DNA of 64,000 nucleotides from Thalassobacter stenotrophicus (GTDB taxonomy: Bacteria; Pseudomonadota; Alphaproteobacteria; Rhodobacterales; Rhodobacteraceae). Positions within the stretch are counted from its first letter, which is position 1, and each line of letters begins with the position of its first letter. A model generated the notes under the pieces. The model worked only from the letters and a program-made list of their open reading frames with translations. It searched no databases and was not told the origin of the DNA. Positions 17,034 through 27,232 of this stretch are shown here, one piece after another. Where the stretch lies: positions 1 through 64,000 of the forward strand of contig NZ_CYRX01000032.1 in the NCBI RefSeq assembly GCF_001458315.1, given 5' to 3'. A program made the position numbers and the translations under genes.

Positions 17034-18947
17034 ATGCCGAGCACCGGAGTTGTCTTTTTTGTCTTCAATGCCAGGGGTGTTGCGCGCTTGGCAGGCAACT
17101 CGGCTTTGCTCGATGGCGTCGATTGCGTGATTTCTGGCGTTCCGGGTGTATCGCTGGATATTCTGGGCGAGCGGGTCGCACATCTCACGCTGGAACAGGC
17201 TCTGGAAGCTTTCGGGATTACCCAGCGTGCGATCTCGACCCCGGAAAGCGCATATTGCCTAGCCTTGATGGACCGCGACGTCATCGGGCAGGTCTTGCCA
17301 AAGCTTGGTGTGAACGCGGACGAAAGCATCCGCCTCGCATTGCTGAATCACATCGGCCTGTTGACCCACAACGCATTCGCCTTCGAACTTCTGTTTCGCG
17401 CCTTGGTCGGTAACGGGTTGCGCAAGGCGCGTTTTTTCCGTTTTCACGGTCGCTATCGGCTTATCGAGAGGCTCGAGATCCGCACGTTACTTCAGATCGA
17501 ACTGGGGTTTGGGCCCCTGTTACTGCATTTGTGCAATGAAGCGGGCATCAAGAAGGAGCATGTGGGTCAGGGCGCCCGCCTCGCATCTTTCAAGAATGCG
17601 CTGCGCGACTTGCTTTTGCTTGGGTATAAGGGCAAGACGCTGTTCTTGCGCAGCCGCGCAGCGCGCAGGCCCCCAGAGGGACAGAGTGTTGACGCCGTGT
17701 TCATCACCCGGGCTAGAACCGAAGTTGTCGCTGCCGAACCGATCATGCGGCACCGGGCCGGGCAAGGTTACCGCGACATCATGCTCGTCGATGATCTTAT
17801 CAAATCACCTGACGGAACCGCTGCCGCATCGCGGGGAACACGCCCCTGGAATCCCTTGCACGGCTATTCCACTCCCGGCGAAATTGCGCGGATCTTTCTC
17901 ACCTGTATTTCGCGACGGCATAGCGCAGCACGGCGCGCACTGGCGTCGCGGCCAGAGCGCGTGGCCGACTGGGGATTTCTAGGGAAGAAGGACATTGCGA
18001 CCCAGATTATGTATACGGCTTTTGCATCTGTGCCCGAACTTCTCGTTCACCGTTTGCAGCTTGGTCGCGCGTTCGGCGCCCTGACCCCTTCGGCCGTCGT
18101 ATCGTTCGATACCGTCGATCGCTGGGGTGCCCTCCAGGGCGAACTCGCCCTTCAGCGGTCGATGCGCTCTGTGATGATACAGAACACCTCGGCAGACGAC
18201 GTATTCTATCCATGGCCATTGGCGATGGATCATCTCGTTGTGGGGAACCAGCGCCTTCGGGAAATCTTTACGGCGTCGGGCGCGGATCCCGCACGCGTCC
18301 ATGCTTTCGGACTGCCACTTCAGGACGATGTGCTGACGGCGGGAAATGCCCGTTTGGACGCGTTGATCAATCGCGCCGCGCAGGGTCATTCGCCATTACG
18401 CGTGCTCGTAGCGACTCAGCCGTTCGTGCAAGAGTTCGACTATAACGCGGCACTGGTTGAGTCCTTGGAAACCGCAGCTAGCGACCTGAATTTTCCGCTG
18501 GTCTGGATCCTGAAACCTCATCCGCGTGAGCCCCTCGGGAAATACGAAACGGTTCGTGACGAACTCGCGTCGCGGTCACAGTCTGTCACACTGTTCAACG
18601 GGCCTTTCGAGGATGCCTTGTCCGAGGCCGACGTGGTTCTTTCGAGAACATCGACGAGCCTCGAATTTGCGGCACTGGGCGGAGTGCCCGGCATTGCGCA
18701 CCTGCATCGATACCCCCGCGACATCGTGGATCGGCTCGATTATCTGAGGTCATCCGTCAACGACAAGAGCTACGACACCTCCGGCCTCAGGGCGCTTTTG
18801 CGGGCTTATGCGCCGGAAAAACGGGTCGAAAGCCTCGAGGCGTATGCGAACCGGCGGGCGGAGTTTATCGACGAGTTCTTTCCTGGCAAAGGACGAGCGA
18901 CCGACCGCGTGGCCGACTTGATCGCTTCTGGATCGTCTGGATGCTGA
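17034..18947 (+). CDS. Large GT-B-like glycosyltransferase/polymer transferase, family uncertain
   Basis: About 637 aa beginning 4 nt after the previous stop (ATG 17034). The C-terminal half resembles UDP-/CMP-sugar GT-B or glycerophosphotransferase-like enzymes: LVVGNQRLREIFTASG, VHAFGLPLQDD, RVLVATQPFVQEF, WILKPHPREPLGKY, and the acidic end segment LSRTSTSLEFAALGGVPGI that commonly binds the nucleotide. The N-terminal 250 residues are not recognised. Given the adjacent CMP-nonulosonate module it could transfer the nonulosonic acid, but that is inference. It overlaps the flippase by 7 nt. Confidence 0.6.
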   Translation: MPSTGVVFFVFNARGVARLAGNSALLDGVDCVISGVPGVSLDILGERVAHLTLEQALEAFGITQRAISTPESAYCLALMDRDVIGQVLPKLGVNADESIRLALLNHIGLLTHNAFAFELLFRALVGNGLRKARFFRFHGRYRLIERLEIRTLLQIELGFGPLLLHLCNEAGIKKEHVGQGARLASFKNALRDLLLLGYKGKTLFLRSRAARRPPEGQSVDAVFITRARTEVVAAEPIMRHRAGQGYRDIMLVDDLIKSPDGTAAASRGTRPWNPLHGYSTPGEIARIFLTCISRRHSAARRALASRPERVADWGFLGKKDIATQIMYTAFASVPELLVHRLQLGRAFGALTPSAVVSFDTVDRWGALQGELALQRSMRSVMIQNTSADDVFYPWPLAMDHLVVGNQRLREIFTASGADPARVHAFGLPLQDDVLTAGNARLDALINRAAQGHSPLRVLVATQPFVQEFDYNAALVESLETAASDLNFPLVWILKPHPREPLGKYETVRDELASRSQSVTLFNGPFEDALSEADVVLSRTSTSLEFAALGGVPGIAHLHRYPRDIVDRLDYLRSSVNDKSYDTSGLRALLRAYAPEKRVESLEAYANRRAEFIDEFFPGKGRATDRVADLIASGSSGC

Positions 18948-20410
18948 CCAGAAACGCGATGCGCCTGGCGGTCGGCGAGTTGGGAAGCCGCTTGCCTCTT
19001 CTCCTGCTCGAGGTGACTCTGGCGCGGCTGCTTGGTCCGGCCGTTTACGGCATTTGGTCAATTATTCAGACATTTGCGACATACGGTAATTTCCTGCATT
19101 TCGGCGTGTCATCGTCAATGGCCCGGCGGGAACCCGGTTTGATCGAACTCGGTTCGCCGAACGAGGTGCTTGCCAATCGAGCGGCGGCTTACGGTTTTCA
19201 GATCATGGTAATCGTGGTGGTTGCTGGGCTGCTTGTGGCGATCTCCGGTGTCCGTGACGATGCATTCGATGAGATCGGCGGTTTGTCGACCGCGCTTGCG
19301 CTGCTTGTCGTGATCTTGGCCCAGCAGTTCACCATTTCGACACAGGCAAGCGCGCTGAACGAATACAAGGTTATCGCTTCGTCAATCGCAAGGTTGGTTT
19401 ACGCCTTCGCCTTCCTTGCGATTGGACTGGTCGTCATTCGGTTCGAGCCGCCACTGCTCTGGTTGACGCTCGGTTGGGCCGTGGCACTGGCTTTGGCACT
19501 GATAATGTTGAATGTGATTGCGCGCGGGATCGTGGTGTTCCCGAGGCTGGACTATCCCAGGACCATATCGATGCTTCGGGATGGTTTCCCGATCATGGTG
19601 CAAGGGCTGCTGCGTTTCGGCTTGATGAGCGTGGACAAGATCGCGGTGTTCTGGGTTGCGCGTCCCGAGGCCGTGGGATTTTACGGGATCGGGGCGCTTG
19701 CGGCCAGCGTGACCGGGCTTCCTGGATCGATAATCGCGAGGGTCTCTTTGCCGACGCATCTGCGGCTGCGTGAACGAACCAACGGCCCCGCGCTGATGCA
19801 AGCCGAGTTCGACCGGATGCTGGTGCTGATTCAGCTCCTTACCTACGGCGCGCTGTTCACGGTTTGCGCATTTTCACCGCTGCTTATTCACTTTGTACTG
19901 CCAGAATACGAACCCGCAGTGCGCGTCATTGGTATTCTTGCCATTACGGGGGGGGTCACAGGCCTCGCACAGGCTATGAGCGATGTCACCATGTCCTTGG
20001 GCATCAAGGCAGCAGTCTTGGTCAACACGGTCATTACCCTACTCCTCGAAATCTTGTTCTTGGGTGTCGCGTGGAACATTGGCGGCGGGATCGAGGGCAT
20101 GGCTGCGTCAGTTCTGGTCGCGATGATCCTGATGAGTGGCCGTAGTGTGTGGCTGTGCATGCGTGCCGTCGGATTCGCGTGCGACGTTGCCAGGCGCCGC
20201 CTGGTCACACTCGCAGGGCTTGCAACCGTGGTCATGGTCGTATCCCTTGGGGTTCTGGAGCTTCAGATGATATGCATGGCCTATCTCGAAAGCGATGCCC
20301 GACCGGCTATCGTCGTAAACGTTCTTTTGTCGCTCGTGACCGGTCTCGGCTTGATCATCGCGTCGAAACGGTTCAGCGAACGTTCACAGGAAGATGAGAT
20401 CGCGCGATGA
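18941..20410 (+). CDS. Polysaccharide flippase (Wzx/MATE-like)
   Basis: Predicted 489 aa integral membrane protein with about twelve to fourteen hydrophobic helices. It starts with LTRNAMRLAVGELGSRLPLLL and LARLLGPAVYGIWSIIQTFA, characteristic of the polysaccharide biosynthesis protein/oligosaccharide flippase family; the GFPIMVQGLLRFGLMSVDKIAV segment is typical of the second half. It should flip undecaprenyl-linked repeat units to the periplasm. It overlaps the upstream gene by 7 nt and the next by 4 nt, so the three are translationally coupled. Confidence 0.88.
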   Translation: MLTRNAMRLAVGELGSRLPLLLLEVTLARLLGPAVYGIWSIIQTFATYGNFLHFGVSSSMARREPGLIELGSPNEVLANRAAAYGFQIMVIVVVAGLLVAISGVRDDAFDEIGGLSTALALLVVILAQQFTISTQASALNEYKVIASSIARLVYAFAFLAIGLVVIRFEPPLLWLTLGWAVALALALIMLNVIARGIVVFPRLDYPRTISMLRDGFPIMVQGLLRFGLMSVDKIAVFWVARPEAVGFYGIGALAASVTGLPGSIIARVSLPTHLRLRERTNGPALMQAEFDRMLVLIQLLTYGALFTVCAFSPLLIHFVLPEYEPAVRVIGILAITGGVTGLAQAMSDVTMSLGIKAAVLVNTVITLLLEILFLGVAWNIGGGIEGMAASVLVAMILMSGRSVWLCMRAVGFACDVARRRLVTLAGLATVVMVVSLGVLELQMICMAYLESDARPAIVVNVLLSLVTGLGLIIASKRFSERSQEDEIAR

Positions 20411-21714
20411 GTGACCAAGCTGCCCAGAGCTCCGACCTGCTGTCGATCCGCGGTGAACTTAAGGTTCTGAAGGTCGCCGTCTTTTTCATGATCGTGTTTG
20501 CCGCTTTGAACTTGGTGGCTCTTCTCAGGCTTTTGGGTGTTCCGGGGCTGCCGCCGCTTCTGTTGTTGCTGTATCGGGCGATGGATGCGCTGATCGTGAT
20601 TTCGTTCCTTAAGTATTGCGGATCGCGGGTCAAGGTTCGCGGCATCGACCTTTTGCTGCTCATCTTCGCGACCTATCCATTCCTGATCGGTATTGCCCGT
20701 GGAAATCTTTCGATCACCTTTGCAAACGACACGGTAATATTCTTCATGTTCATCGCAAAGATCGTGATTTTCAGAACGATCTTGTCACGCATTCATGCAG
20801 TTACCGACCTTGATGCGGTTTTCACGAAACCGGCACGCAAACTCGTGCTTTGGTGCGGTCTCTTTGCCGTAATTGCCCTTGCGGTGGCCTCGGTCCTGCT
20901 GGGAACCTCATCAGGCCGCTATTATCAGGCACCGGCGGAATTGACCTTTGCTGCAGCCCTGGTGTTAGCTCAGGGAAAGATATTCGCGTATCTCGTTTTT
21001 CTCGCGATCGCGCTTGCGGCAGGCAAGCGGATGGTCATGTTAGGGCTGATCGTCATTGCAGCTGTCGCCGCTCTGGCGCATCCGAAGGTGCGAAAGGGGT
21101 TTATCCGGTTCCTGGTCGTCGGCGTGGTATTTCTTCCAGTCGCGTTCATTGCCAGCAGCAGTTTTCTGGGTTCCGACCTGGTATCCGTCAACAAGATCCT
21201 CGGAACCTTCCGCCAGATCGAGCGTGCGATGGAGCAATCGGACAATCTCCTTGAAATCCTGATGTACACGGATCCAGGGCGTTATGTGGAATACGTATCA
21301 TTGTTGCCCCATCTCGTTGACTGGTCGCTTTGGTTCGGAAATGGATACGGTTTTCGATACGATCTTGATTCCGACTTCCTTTTCGAATTCGGCATGGCCG
21401 ATCATCTGGAAGTGACGAACGCCCATTTTACGCCGCTGGCGATCACGGCCAAATTTGGTCTGTTTGGCTTGATGATATGGATCATTTTGATAGCGCAGGT
21501 CTTGAGTACCAGGATCAATCGTAAGTCCTTTGCCGAGTACGCGTGTCGACTCGCCTTTATCTCGATGCTTGCTCAGTCGCTTTTCGCATATAGCTTTTTC
21601 ATCAATATGTTCGTCCCGTTTTATATCGCGATGTCGATGGTTGGCAGCCGCCGGACCAAAGCGTCGAAACTACCGGAGACCTTGGTCACTGGTCAACAAA
21701 GAGGATACGGCTGA
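20407..21714 (+). CDS. Polytopic O-antigen polymerase/ligase-like protein
   Basis: Predicted 435 aa with roughly ten membrane segments (for example KVAVFFMIVFAALNLVALL, LLLLIFATYPFLIGIA, MVMLGLIVIAAVAALAH, FGLFGLMIWIILIAQVL) and one larger polar loop between about 240 and 330 (RQIERAMEQSDNLLEILMYTDPGRYVEY). Position directly after the flippase and the overall layout suggest a Wzy-type polymerase or O-antigen ligase. Sequence conservation of these families is low, so the assignment rests on topology and neighbourhood. Its start overlaps the flippase stop (ATGA). Confidence 0.7.
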   Translation: MSDQAAQSSDLLSIRGELKVLKVAVFFMIVFAALNLVALLRLLGVPGLPPLLLLLYRAMDALIVISFLKYCGSRVKVRGIDLLLLIFATYPFLIGIARGNLSITFANDTVIFFMFIAKIVIFRTILSRIHAVTDLDAVFTKPARKLVLWCGLFAVIALAVASVLLGTSSGRYYQAPAELTFAAALVLAQGKIFAYLVFLAIALAAGKRMVMLGLIVIAAVAALAHPKVRKGFIRFLVVGVVFLPVAFIASSSFLGSDLVSVNKILGTFRQIERAMEQSDNLLEILMYTDPGRYVEYVSLLPHLVDWSLWFGNGYGFRYDLDSDFLFEFGMADHLEVTNAHFTPLAITAKFGLFGLMIWIILIAQVLSTRINRKSFAEYACRLAFISMLAQSLFAYSFFINMFVPFYIAMSMVGSRRTKASKLPETLVTGQQRGYG

Positions 21715-21715
21715 T

Positions 21716-23605
21716 ATGTGCGGACTGGTTTTTGCAATCTCGGCGCGGCCGGTGCGCAGCTTCGTATTGGTCGCACACGCAAGGCAGCATTATCGCGGAC
21801 CGGATGGCGAAGGCGTGCTGTTCGAAGAGACTGGCGGTGTGCACATGGGCATGGCGCACGAGCGTCTGGCCATTGTTGGGTTGAGCGAAAGCGGCGCGCA
21901 GCCGATGCTGTCGGCCTCCGGGCGGTTCAGGATACTTTTCAACGGAGAAGTCTATAATTTTCGCGAGCTGGCCCGGCAATTCGGTCTGCACGATTTGAAA
22001 TCGGGTACCGATACCGAAGTGATTGTCGAGCTTGTCGAGCGGTTGGGCATCGACGAGGCTGTGGCGCATTTCAACGGCATGTGGGCGATGGTCATACATG
22101 ACATCGCGGCCAACCGCTTCTATGTCTCGCGCGACCGGTTCGGCAAGAAGCCACTTTACGTGCATCGCGACAGCGGCGGCGTCTTCATGGCCTCCGAGAT
22201 GCACAGCCTTCTGGGGCTGCCCGGTGTCGATTTAACGCCAGACGCGGTGACGGCCTCGAGATTTCTGGCGCAATCCTTGCAGAATGTGGATGACCGCAGT
22301 TGGCTGGCGTCCATCAAGGCATTCCCGCCCGCGTCGATCGGCGAGATCGACGGCACCGATCCCACCGCGGGGGTCTCGAATATCCGCACCTTCTGGAAGT
22401 CCGGATACGAAACCCCGCTGCGGGCGCAGAGCCCGGACGATTGCATCGAGGAACTCAGATCACTGGTCCAGGATGCCGTTCGACTGCGCTTACACGCCGA
22501 TGTTCCAGTCGGCGTTGCCCTGTCAGGGGGCATCGATTCGTCGATAATCGCTGTGCAGGCGACGCAGACGACCGGAGCCCAAGGGCAACGGACCGAGCTT
22601 TTTTCAGCCGTGAACCCTGGGTCGAAAGACGACGAGAGTGTCCATATCGACGCTATGGCCCGCCATTTGGACGGCGATGTCCGGCGCGTCCGTCTTGATC
22701 CAGAGGAAGGCGACGGATTGTTCGGTCTCTTGCAGACCTGCATTCGCCACGCCGACGGACCGGTCACGTCATTCTCGAGTCTGCTTTTCTACAAGTTGAT
22801 GGAAAGCGCGCGCTCGGCTGGGATCACCGTTGTGTTGACGGGACAGGGCGCGGACGAGGCCTTTTGCGGCTATCGTAAATACCCGATCCTGGAAATCAAA
22901 CGTCTGCTCAGGGCGCGCCGTGTGGGTGAAGCGACAAAACTCGCGGCGGGGTTCATCGCAAACGGCACGATCCTTCCTCAATTCAACCTCAACGACGCCA
23001 AGCGGTATACTGGTGCTTCGAACAAGTCGATCTTGGGGGAAGCCGCAGCGAGCGCGCTGGATCTGCAACCTCTCGGCCGGATCACCTCGTTGGGAGAGCG
23101 GCAGTGGCTGGATGTTTCGAAATATTCGGTCCCTTACCTGTGCCATTATGAGGATCGCATGTCGATGGCGTGGTCGCGCGAGGTCCGCTCTCCGTTCCTC
23201 GACTATCGCGTGGTGGATATGGGGCTACGAATGCCCGAGCGGTTGAAATTGTCGCGCGGCTGGACGAAATACGCCTTGCGCAAGGCCTTCGAGTGCGACC
23301 TTCCGCCCTCGATCGCGTGGCGCAAGGACAAGAAAGGGTTTGCGAACCCACAGGACGACTGGCTGAAGGGCAACCTGCAACCCGTTGTCCGCGACTTGAT
23401 GGGGCGAAACGACGCGCGGGTCTATCAAACCGGCTTGGTGGACAAGGCCGGTTACCTCGAACGCTTCGATGCCTATTGCGCCGGGCGGGGGCATGTCTGG
23501 TTCCGTGACGTGTTTGCGCCTTTTGCCCTTGAACTGTGGATGGGCACCGCTGCCGAGATCGAACAGGACCTGAAGAAGCAGATGCAATGTCACGTTACGG
23601 CCTGA
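21716..23605 (+). CDS. asnB: Asparagine synthase (glutamine-hydrolysing) family protein
   Basis: About 629 aa from ATG 21716 (the N-terminal Met is removed so Cys2 becomes the glutaminase nucleophile: MCGLVFAIS). Further signatures: RGPDGEGVLFEE, ILFNGEVYNFREL, RDRFGKKPLYV, and the PP-loop GVALSGGIDSSIIAVQ (about 265-280) with TGQGADEAFCGY. In polysaccharide loci such proteins usually amidate uronic acid carboxyls and do not make asparagine. UDP-ManNAcA from wecB/wecC is a candidate acceptor. It begins 1 nt after the polymerase stop and overlaps the next gene by 19 nt. Confidence 0.9.
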   Translation: MCGLVFAISARPVRSFVLVAHARQHYRGPDGEGVLFEETGGVHMGMAHERLAIVGLSESGAQPMLSASGRFRILFNGEVYNFRELARQFGLHDLKSGTDTEVIVELVERLGIDEAVAHFNGMWAMVIHDIAANRFYVSRDRFGKKPLYVHRDSGGVFMASEMHSLLGLPGVDLTPDAVTASRFLAQSLQNVDDRSWLASIKAFPPASIGEIDGTDPTAGVSNIRTFWKSGYETPLRAQSPDDCIEELRSLVQDAVRLRLHADVPVGVALSGGIDSSIIAVQATQTTGAQGQRTELFSAVNPGSKDDESVHIDAMARHLDGDVRRVRLDPEEGDGLFGLLQTCIRHADGPVTSFSSLLFYKLMESARSAGITVVLTGQGADEAFCGYRKYPILEIKRLLRARRVGEATKLAAGFIANGTILPQFNLNDAKRYTGASNKSILGEAAASALDLQPLGRITSLGERQWLDVSKYSVPYLCHYEDRMSMAWSREVRSPFLDYRVVDMGLRMPERLKLSRGWTKYALRKAFECDLPPSIAWRKDKKGFANPQDDWLKGNLQPVVRDLMGRNDARVYQTGLVDKAGYLERFDAYCAGRGHVWFRDVFAPFALELWMGTAAEIEQDLKKQMQCHVTA

Positions 23606-25377
23606 TCGCCAGAACCGCACCGAAACTCGGCTTGCGCAACGTCGCACGAGTGGCACTTTACCGTGCAAGGCTTAAGTCGGGGTGGCGGCCGAGGCCGCCC
23701 GACACACCTTGCCCCGAGGGTGCGGTCTACGGCCTCGGTGACAGTGACCGACAGGGCGGTTCAGTCACACTGAAGCTCTTTGGCTGGTATCCAGTCGAAT
23801 TGGGGGCAGCACCAGATTGGCACGCCGATCCCTTTGGTGCGGGCACCCGGCAGGATCCCGATGTCGACTGGGTCGCCGCGCTGCAACGGATCGGCGACGG
23901 GGACGTCAAGAGGTATTGGGAGCTGTCGCGCTTCTACTGGTTGCCCCAATTTGCGCTGGCAGCGCGTAATGGGGACGCGGATGCCGCAACTCGAATGGAA
24001 AACTGGCTGCGAGACTGGGTTGACGCAAACCCGCCCTATCGTAGTATCAACTGGGCCTGCGGACAGGAGGCCTCCATTCGCCTGATGAACCTCGCACTGG
24101 CGGCGTTGATCCTGGACACCTGGTGCGATCCATCGCCGACAATGCGGTGGCTCGTTGAAGTCCATGCACGGCGGATCCGGCCGACATTGTCATATGCCCT
24201 TGGACAGGACAACAACCACGGCACCGCTGAAGCCTGCGGGATCTACGTCGCAGGTAGCTGGGGGAAACGCTGGTCGATGCCGAACGCCGACCGGTGTGCA
24301 CGGACCGGGTTGCGATGGCTGAATGATCGTGCGCTGCGGATGATTCAGGCTGACGGCAGCCCGTGTCAGTATTCGACGACCTATCACCGAGCCAATCTCG
24401 AGGGGTTCTGCCTGGCCGGCCTGTGGGCGGAAAAGACCGGTGCACCGCGACTGGGAACCGAGGCGCGGTCACGTATCTTGGACGGGGCGCGCTGGTTGCA
24501 GGCTATCGTCGACCCGGCAACCGGGGATGCACCAAACTTGGGTCCGAACGACGGCTCGCACCTGTTTACCGTGTCGCAAGCAGACTACCGCGATTTTCGC
24601 CCGACTGTGGCGCTGGCGGCGGTACTGTTTGACAACGAGCGACCATGGCCGGATTACGATGATCCCAGAGTGTCCGCGCTCGGCTTGAAACAAGGCGATC
24701 ATTTCTGGCCCTCACCTACGTCGCGCAGTTCCGATGTCGGCGGCTATCATGTGTTGCGCGTCGGACAGGCCATGGCGGTTTTGCGCTATCCCCGGTTCCG
24801 CTATCGACCTAGCCAAGCGGACGCCCTGCATGTCGACCTGTGGCACGCGGGGCGCAACCTTCTGCGCGACGGCGGAACCTTCAGCTACAATGCCGAGGGA
24901 GCCGAATGGTTCGCAGGCACGGCAGCACATAATACCATCGAGTTCGACGGGCGCGACCAGATGCCCCGACTTGGGCGTTTCCTTTTTGGAGACTGGCTCA
25001 AGGCCGAAGCTGTTGAGCCTGTTTTGGATAATGGTGTTAAGGCAAGTGCAGCGGCGGCATACACAGATGCCCGTGGTGCCCAGCATCATCGGGCGATAAC
25101 CCTGAGCGCTGGATCCTTGGTTTGTTGGGATGCGATAACCGGCAATTTTGAAGAGGCATGCTTGCGTTGGCGTTTGGTACCTGGCGAATGGTACTTTGAA
25201 GGTGACATTGTCCGTAATGGAAACTACTCGGTTGCGATTGAATTCGATGGCATGCCGATCTCCCCGACACTCGGCACCACGATGGAATCACGCTACTACC
25301 TGCGGAAAACAGAGATTCCGGAAATCTCGGTCAAGGTGAGTCGGCCGGGAATACTCATCACGAAAGTCGGCTTCTGA
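23587..25377 (+). CDS. Heparinase II/III family protein
   Basis: About 596 aa from ATG 23587. The N-terminal half is an alpha-toroid (WELSRFYWLPQFALAAR; INWACGQEASIRLMNLALA; ALGQDNNHGTAEACGIYVAG; YSTTYHRANLEGFCLAG) with the conserved Asn-His and Tyr of the lyase active site; the C-terminal half is the heparinase II/III beta-sandwich (ALHVDLWHAGRNLLRDGGTFSYN; AAHNTIEFDGRDQMPRLGRFLFGDW). No signal peptide is evident. Such genes sit in capsule loci next to WbuB-like glycosyltransferases, as here, and may trim or edit uronic-acid polymers. The gene overlaps asnB and is followed 2 nt later by the glycosyltransferase. Confidence 0.85.
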   Translation: MSRYGLIARTAPKLGLRNVARVALYRARLKSGWRPRPPDTPCPEGAVYGLGDSDRQGGSVTLKLFGWYPVELGAAPDWHADPFGAGTRQDPDVDWVAALQRIGDGDVKRYWELSRFYWLPQFALAARNGDADAATRMENWLRDWVDANPPYRSINWACGQEASIRLMNLALAALILDTWCDPSPTMRWLVEVHARRIRPTLSYALGQDNNHGTAEACGIYVAGSWGKRWSMPNADRCARTGLRWLNDRALRMIQADGSPCQYSTTYHRANLEGFCLAGLWAEKTGAPRLGTEARSRILDGARWLQAIVDPATGDAPNLGPNDGSHLFTVSQADYRDFRPTVALAAVLFDNERPWPDYDDPRVSALGLKQGDHFWPSPTSRSSDVGGYHVLRVGQAMAVLRYPRFRYRPSQADALHVDLWHAGRNLLRDGGTFSYNAEGAEWFAGTAAHNTIEFDGRDQMPRLGRFLFGDWLKAEAVEPVLDNGVKASAAAAYTDARGAQHHRAITLSAGSLVCWDAITGNFEEACLRWRLVPGEWYFEGDIVRNGNYSVAIEFDGMPISPTLGTTMESRYYLRKTEIPEISVKVSRPGILITKVGF

Positions 25378-25379
25378 TC

Positions 25380-26597
25380 ATGCATGTTCTTTATTTCCAT
25401 CAGCATTTCTCAACCCCGCAGGGATCAGCCGGCACCCGATCATATGAGATGGCCCAGGCACTCATCCGAGCCGGGCACAGCGTCACGATGGTCTGTGGCA
25501 GCTACGCGCAGGGCAATACCGGGCTGAGCATGCCGTTTAAAAAAGGTAGGCGGCGCGGCGCGGTCGATGGGATCGACGTGATCGAGTTCGCTCTCAACTA
25601 TGGCAATCACATGGGGTTTGTTCAGCGACTTGGCGTATTCTTGAAATTCGCGGTTGGTTCGATCGGTGTGGCGCTTCGGGAGCCTGCTGACGTAGTGTTC
25701 GCGACGACAACCCCGCTTACCGCTGGCATTCCGGGCATTTTCGCACGCTGGCTAACGCAAAAACCCTTTGTGTTCGAGGTTCGGGATCTTTGGCCGGAAT
25801 TACCCAAAGCGATGGGCGTGATCACCAACCCGGTTATGCTGTGGCTTATGTCCCTGCTGGAATGGGCATCTTATCGTTCGGCAGACCGGTTGGTGGGCCT
25901 TTCGCCTGGCATCGTCGAGGGCATCGCAGCCCGCGGGGTCGACAAATCGCGGATCGCCATGGTGCCAAATGGTTGCGATATGGATCTCTTCTCAACGCCC
26001 GAAGCGGCTTGGCGGCCAGACGGCGTTCAGGATGATCAGTTGCTTGCGATTTTCACGGGAACCCATGGGAACGCCAATGGTCTGGAAAGTGTTCTCAATG
26101 CTGCAGCGGTTTTGAAAGACCGCGGGCGCGACGACGTAAGGATCGCCTTGGTCGGGCAAGGGCGCGAGAAGCCAAAACTCGTAGCCGATGCTAAAGAACG
26201 TGGCCTCGACAATGTTCTTTTCGTCGATCCGGTTCCCAAGACCAAGCTCACTGGATTGATGGCGGGTGCTGATTTAGGCCTGCAAGTTCTTAGGAATGTT
26301 CCTGCATTTTACTTCGGCACGTCTCCGAACAAGTTCTTCGACTACATCTCTGCAGGGTTGCCAGTCTTAAACAACTATCCGGGCTGGCTTGCGGGTTTGA
26401 TCGGTGAAAACGATTGTGGTTTCGCTGTGCCGCCCGATGATCCATCGGCCTTCGCAGATGCACTGATCGAGGCTGCAGAGCATCGGGACGCGCTGCGACT
26501 GAAAGGGGTTAACGCACGAGAGCTTGCCCAAACTCGTTTTGCACGCTCGGAGCTTTCTGACGACTGGGTTCAGTGGGTGACAGGGGTCGCGCGCTAA
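25380..26597 (+). CDS. Glycosyltransferase family 4 (WbuB-like)
   Basis: Predicted 405 aa GT-B enzyme: YFHQHFSTPQGSAGTRSYEMA at the N-terminus (WbuB-like), VFEVRDLWPELPKAMG, VPNGCDMDLFS, then the donor domain AIFTGTHGNANGLESVLNAA, RIALVGQGREKPKL and GTSPNKFFDYISAGLPVLNNYPGWLAGLI where Glu is often Asp/Phe-neighboured in the E-x7-E region. It transfers a nucleotide-activated HexNAc-type sugar to the lipid-linked intermediate at the inner face of the membrane. Forty-one nt separate it from the initiating sugar transferase, a small break in the operon. Confidence 0.88.
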   Translation: MHVLYFHQHFSTPQGSAGTRSYEMAQALIRAGHSVTMVCGSYAQGNTGLSMPFKKGRRRGAVDGIDVIEFALNYGNHMGFVQRLGVFLKFAVGSIGVALREPADVVFATTTPLTAGIPGIFARWLTQKPFVFEVRDLWPELPKAMGVITNPVMLWLMSLLEWASYRSADRLVGLSPGIVEGIAARGVDKSRIAMVPNGCDMDLFSTPEAAWRPDGVQDDQLLAIFTGTHGNANGLESVLNAAAVLKDRGRDDVRIALVGQGREKPKLVADAKERGLDNVLFVDPVPKTKLTGLMAGADLGLQVLRNVPAFYFGTSPNKFFDYISAGLPVLNNYPGWLAGLIGENDCGFAVPPDDPSAFADALIEAAEHRDALRLKGVNARELAQTRFARSELSDDWVQWVTGVAR

Positions 26598-26638
26598 GCT
26601 TTAAGCCAAATAGCTGACAATTTTGAACGATACGGTAA

Positions 26639-27232
26639 ATGAAGCGGATCATTGATATTCTCGGAGCCAGCGTGGGGTTGCTCCTCTTTTCGCCGGTTCT
26701 GGCGATTGTGGCCTATAAAATCCGCCGCGAGATGGGAGCGCCAGTGCTCTTCACCCAAACTCGCCCCGGGCGCGATGGCAAGCCGTTTGAGATGATCAAA
26801 TTCCGCACCATGCGAGATGCGATTGACGCAGATGGCCGCCAGCTTCCTGATGCGGAGCGGCTCACCAAATTGGGCCGGTTCCTGCGGTCCAGCTCAATCG
26901 ACGAACTGCCGGAACTTTGGAACGTGCTGAAGGGCGACATGAGCCTCGTCGGCCCGCGACCGCTCTTGATAGAATACTTGCCGCTCTACTCCGCAGAACA
27001 GGCACGCCGCCACGAGGTGCGCCCCGGCGTGACAGGCTGGGCGCAGGTGAACGGGCGAAATGCGATATCATGGGATGAGAAGTTCGCGCTCGACCTCTGG
27101 TATGTCGACAACCGAAGCCTCTGGCTGGATCTGAAGATCATTTGGCAGACGATCCGCAAGGTGATCAAACGCGATGGTATTTCAGCGGCGGGAGAAGCTA
27201 CCATGTCAAAGTTTACGGGGAACGGATCGTGA
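26639..27232 (+). CDS. Initiating sugar-phosphate transferase, small PglC-like form
   Basis: Predicted 197 aa, the short monotopic form. An N-terminal re-entrant hydrophobic helix (IDILGASVGLLLFSPVLAIVAY) is followed by FTQTRPGRDGKPFEMIKFRTMRD, SSIDELPELWNVLKGDMSLVGPRP with the catalytic Asp-Glu, and RHEVRPGVTGWAQVNGRNAISWDEKF. It moves a phospho-sugar from UDP to undecaprenyl phosphate. The short length, and the adjacent PglD- and PglE-type genes, make UDP-diacetylbacillosamine the likely donor. The stop overlaps the GTG of the acetyltransferase. Confidence 0.9.
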   Translation: MKRIIDILGASVGLLLFSPVLAIVAYKIRREMGAPVLFTQTRPGRDGKPFEMIKFRTMRDAIDADGRQLPDAERLTKLGRFLRSSSIDELPELWNVLKGDMSLVGPRPLLIEYLPLYSAEQARRHEVRPGVTGWAQVNGRNAISWDEKFALDLWYVDNRSLWLDLKIIWQTIRKVIKRDGISAAGEATMSKFTGNGS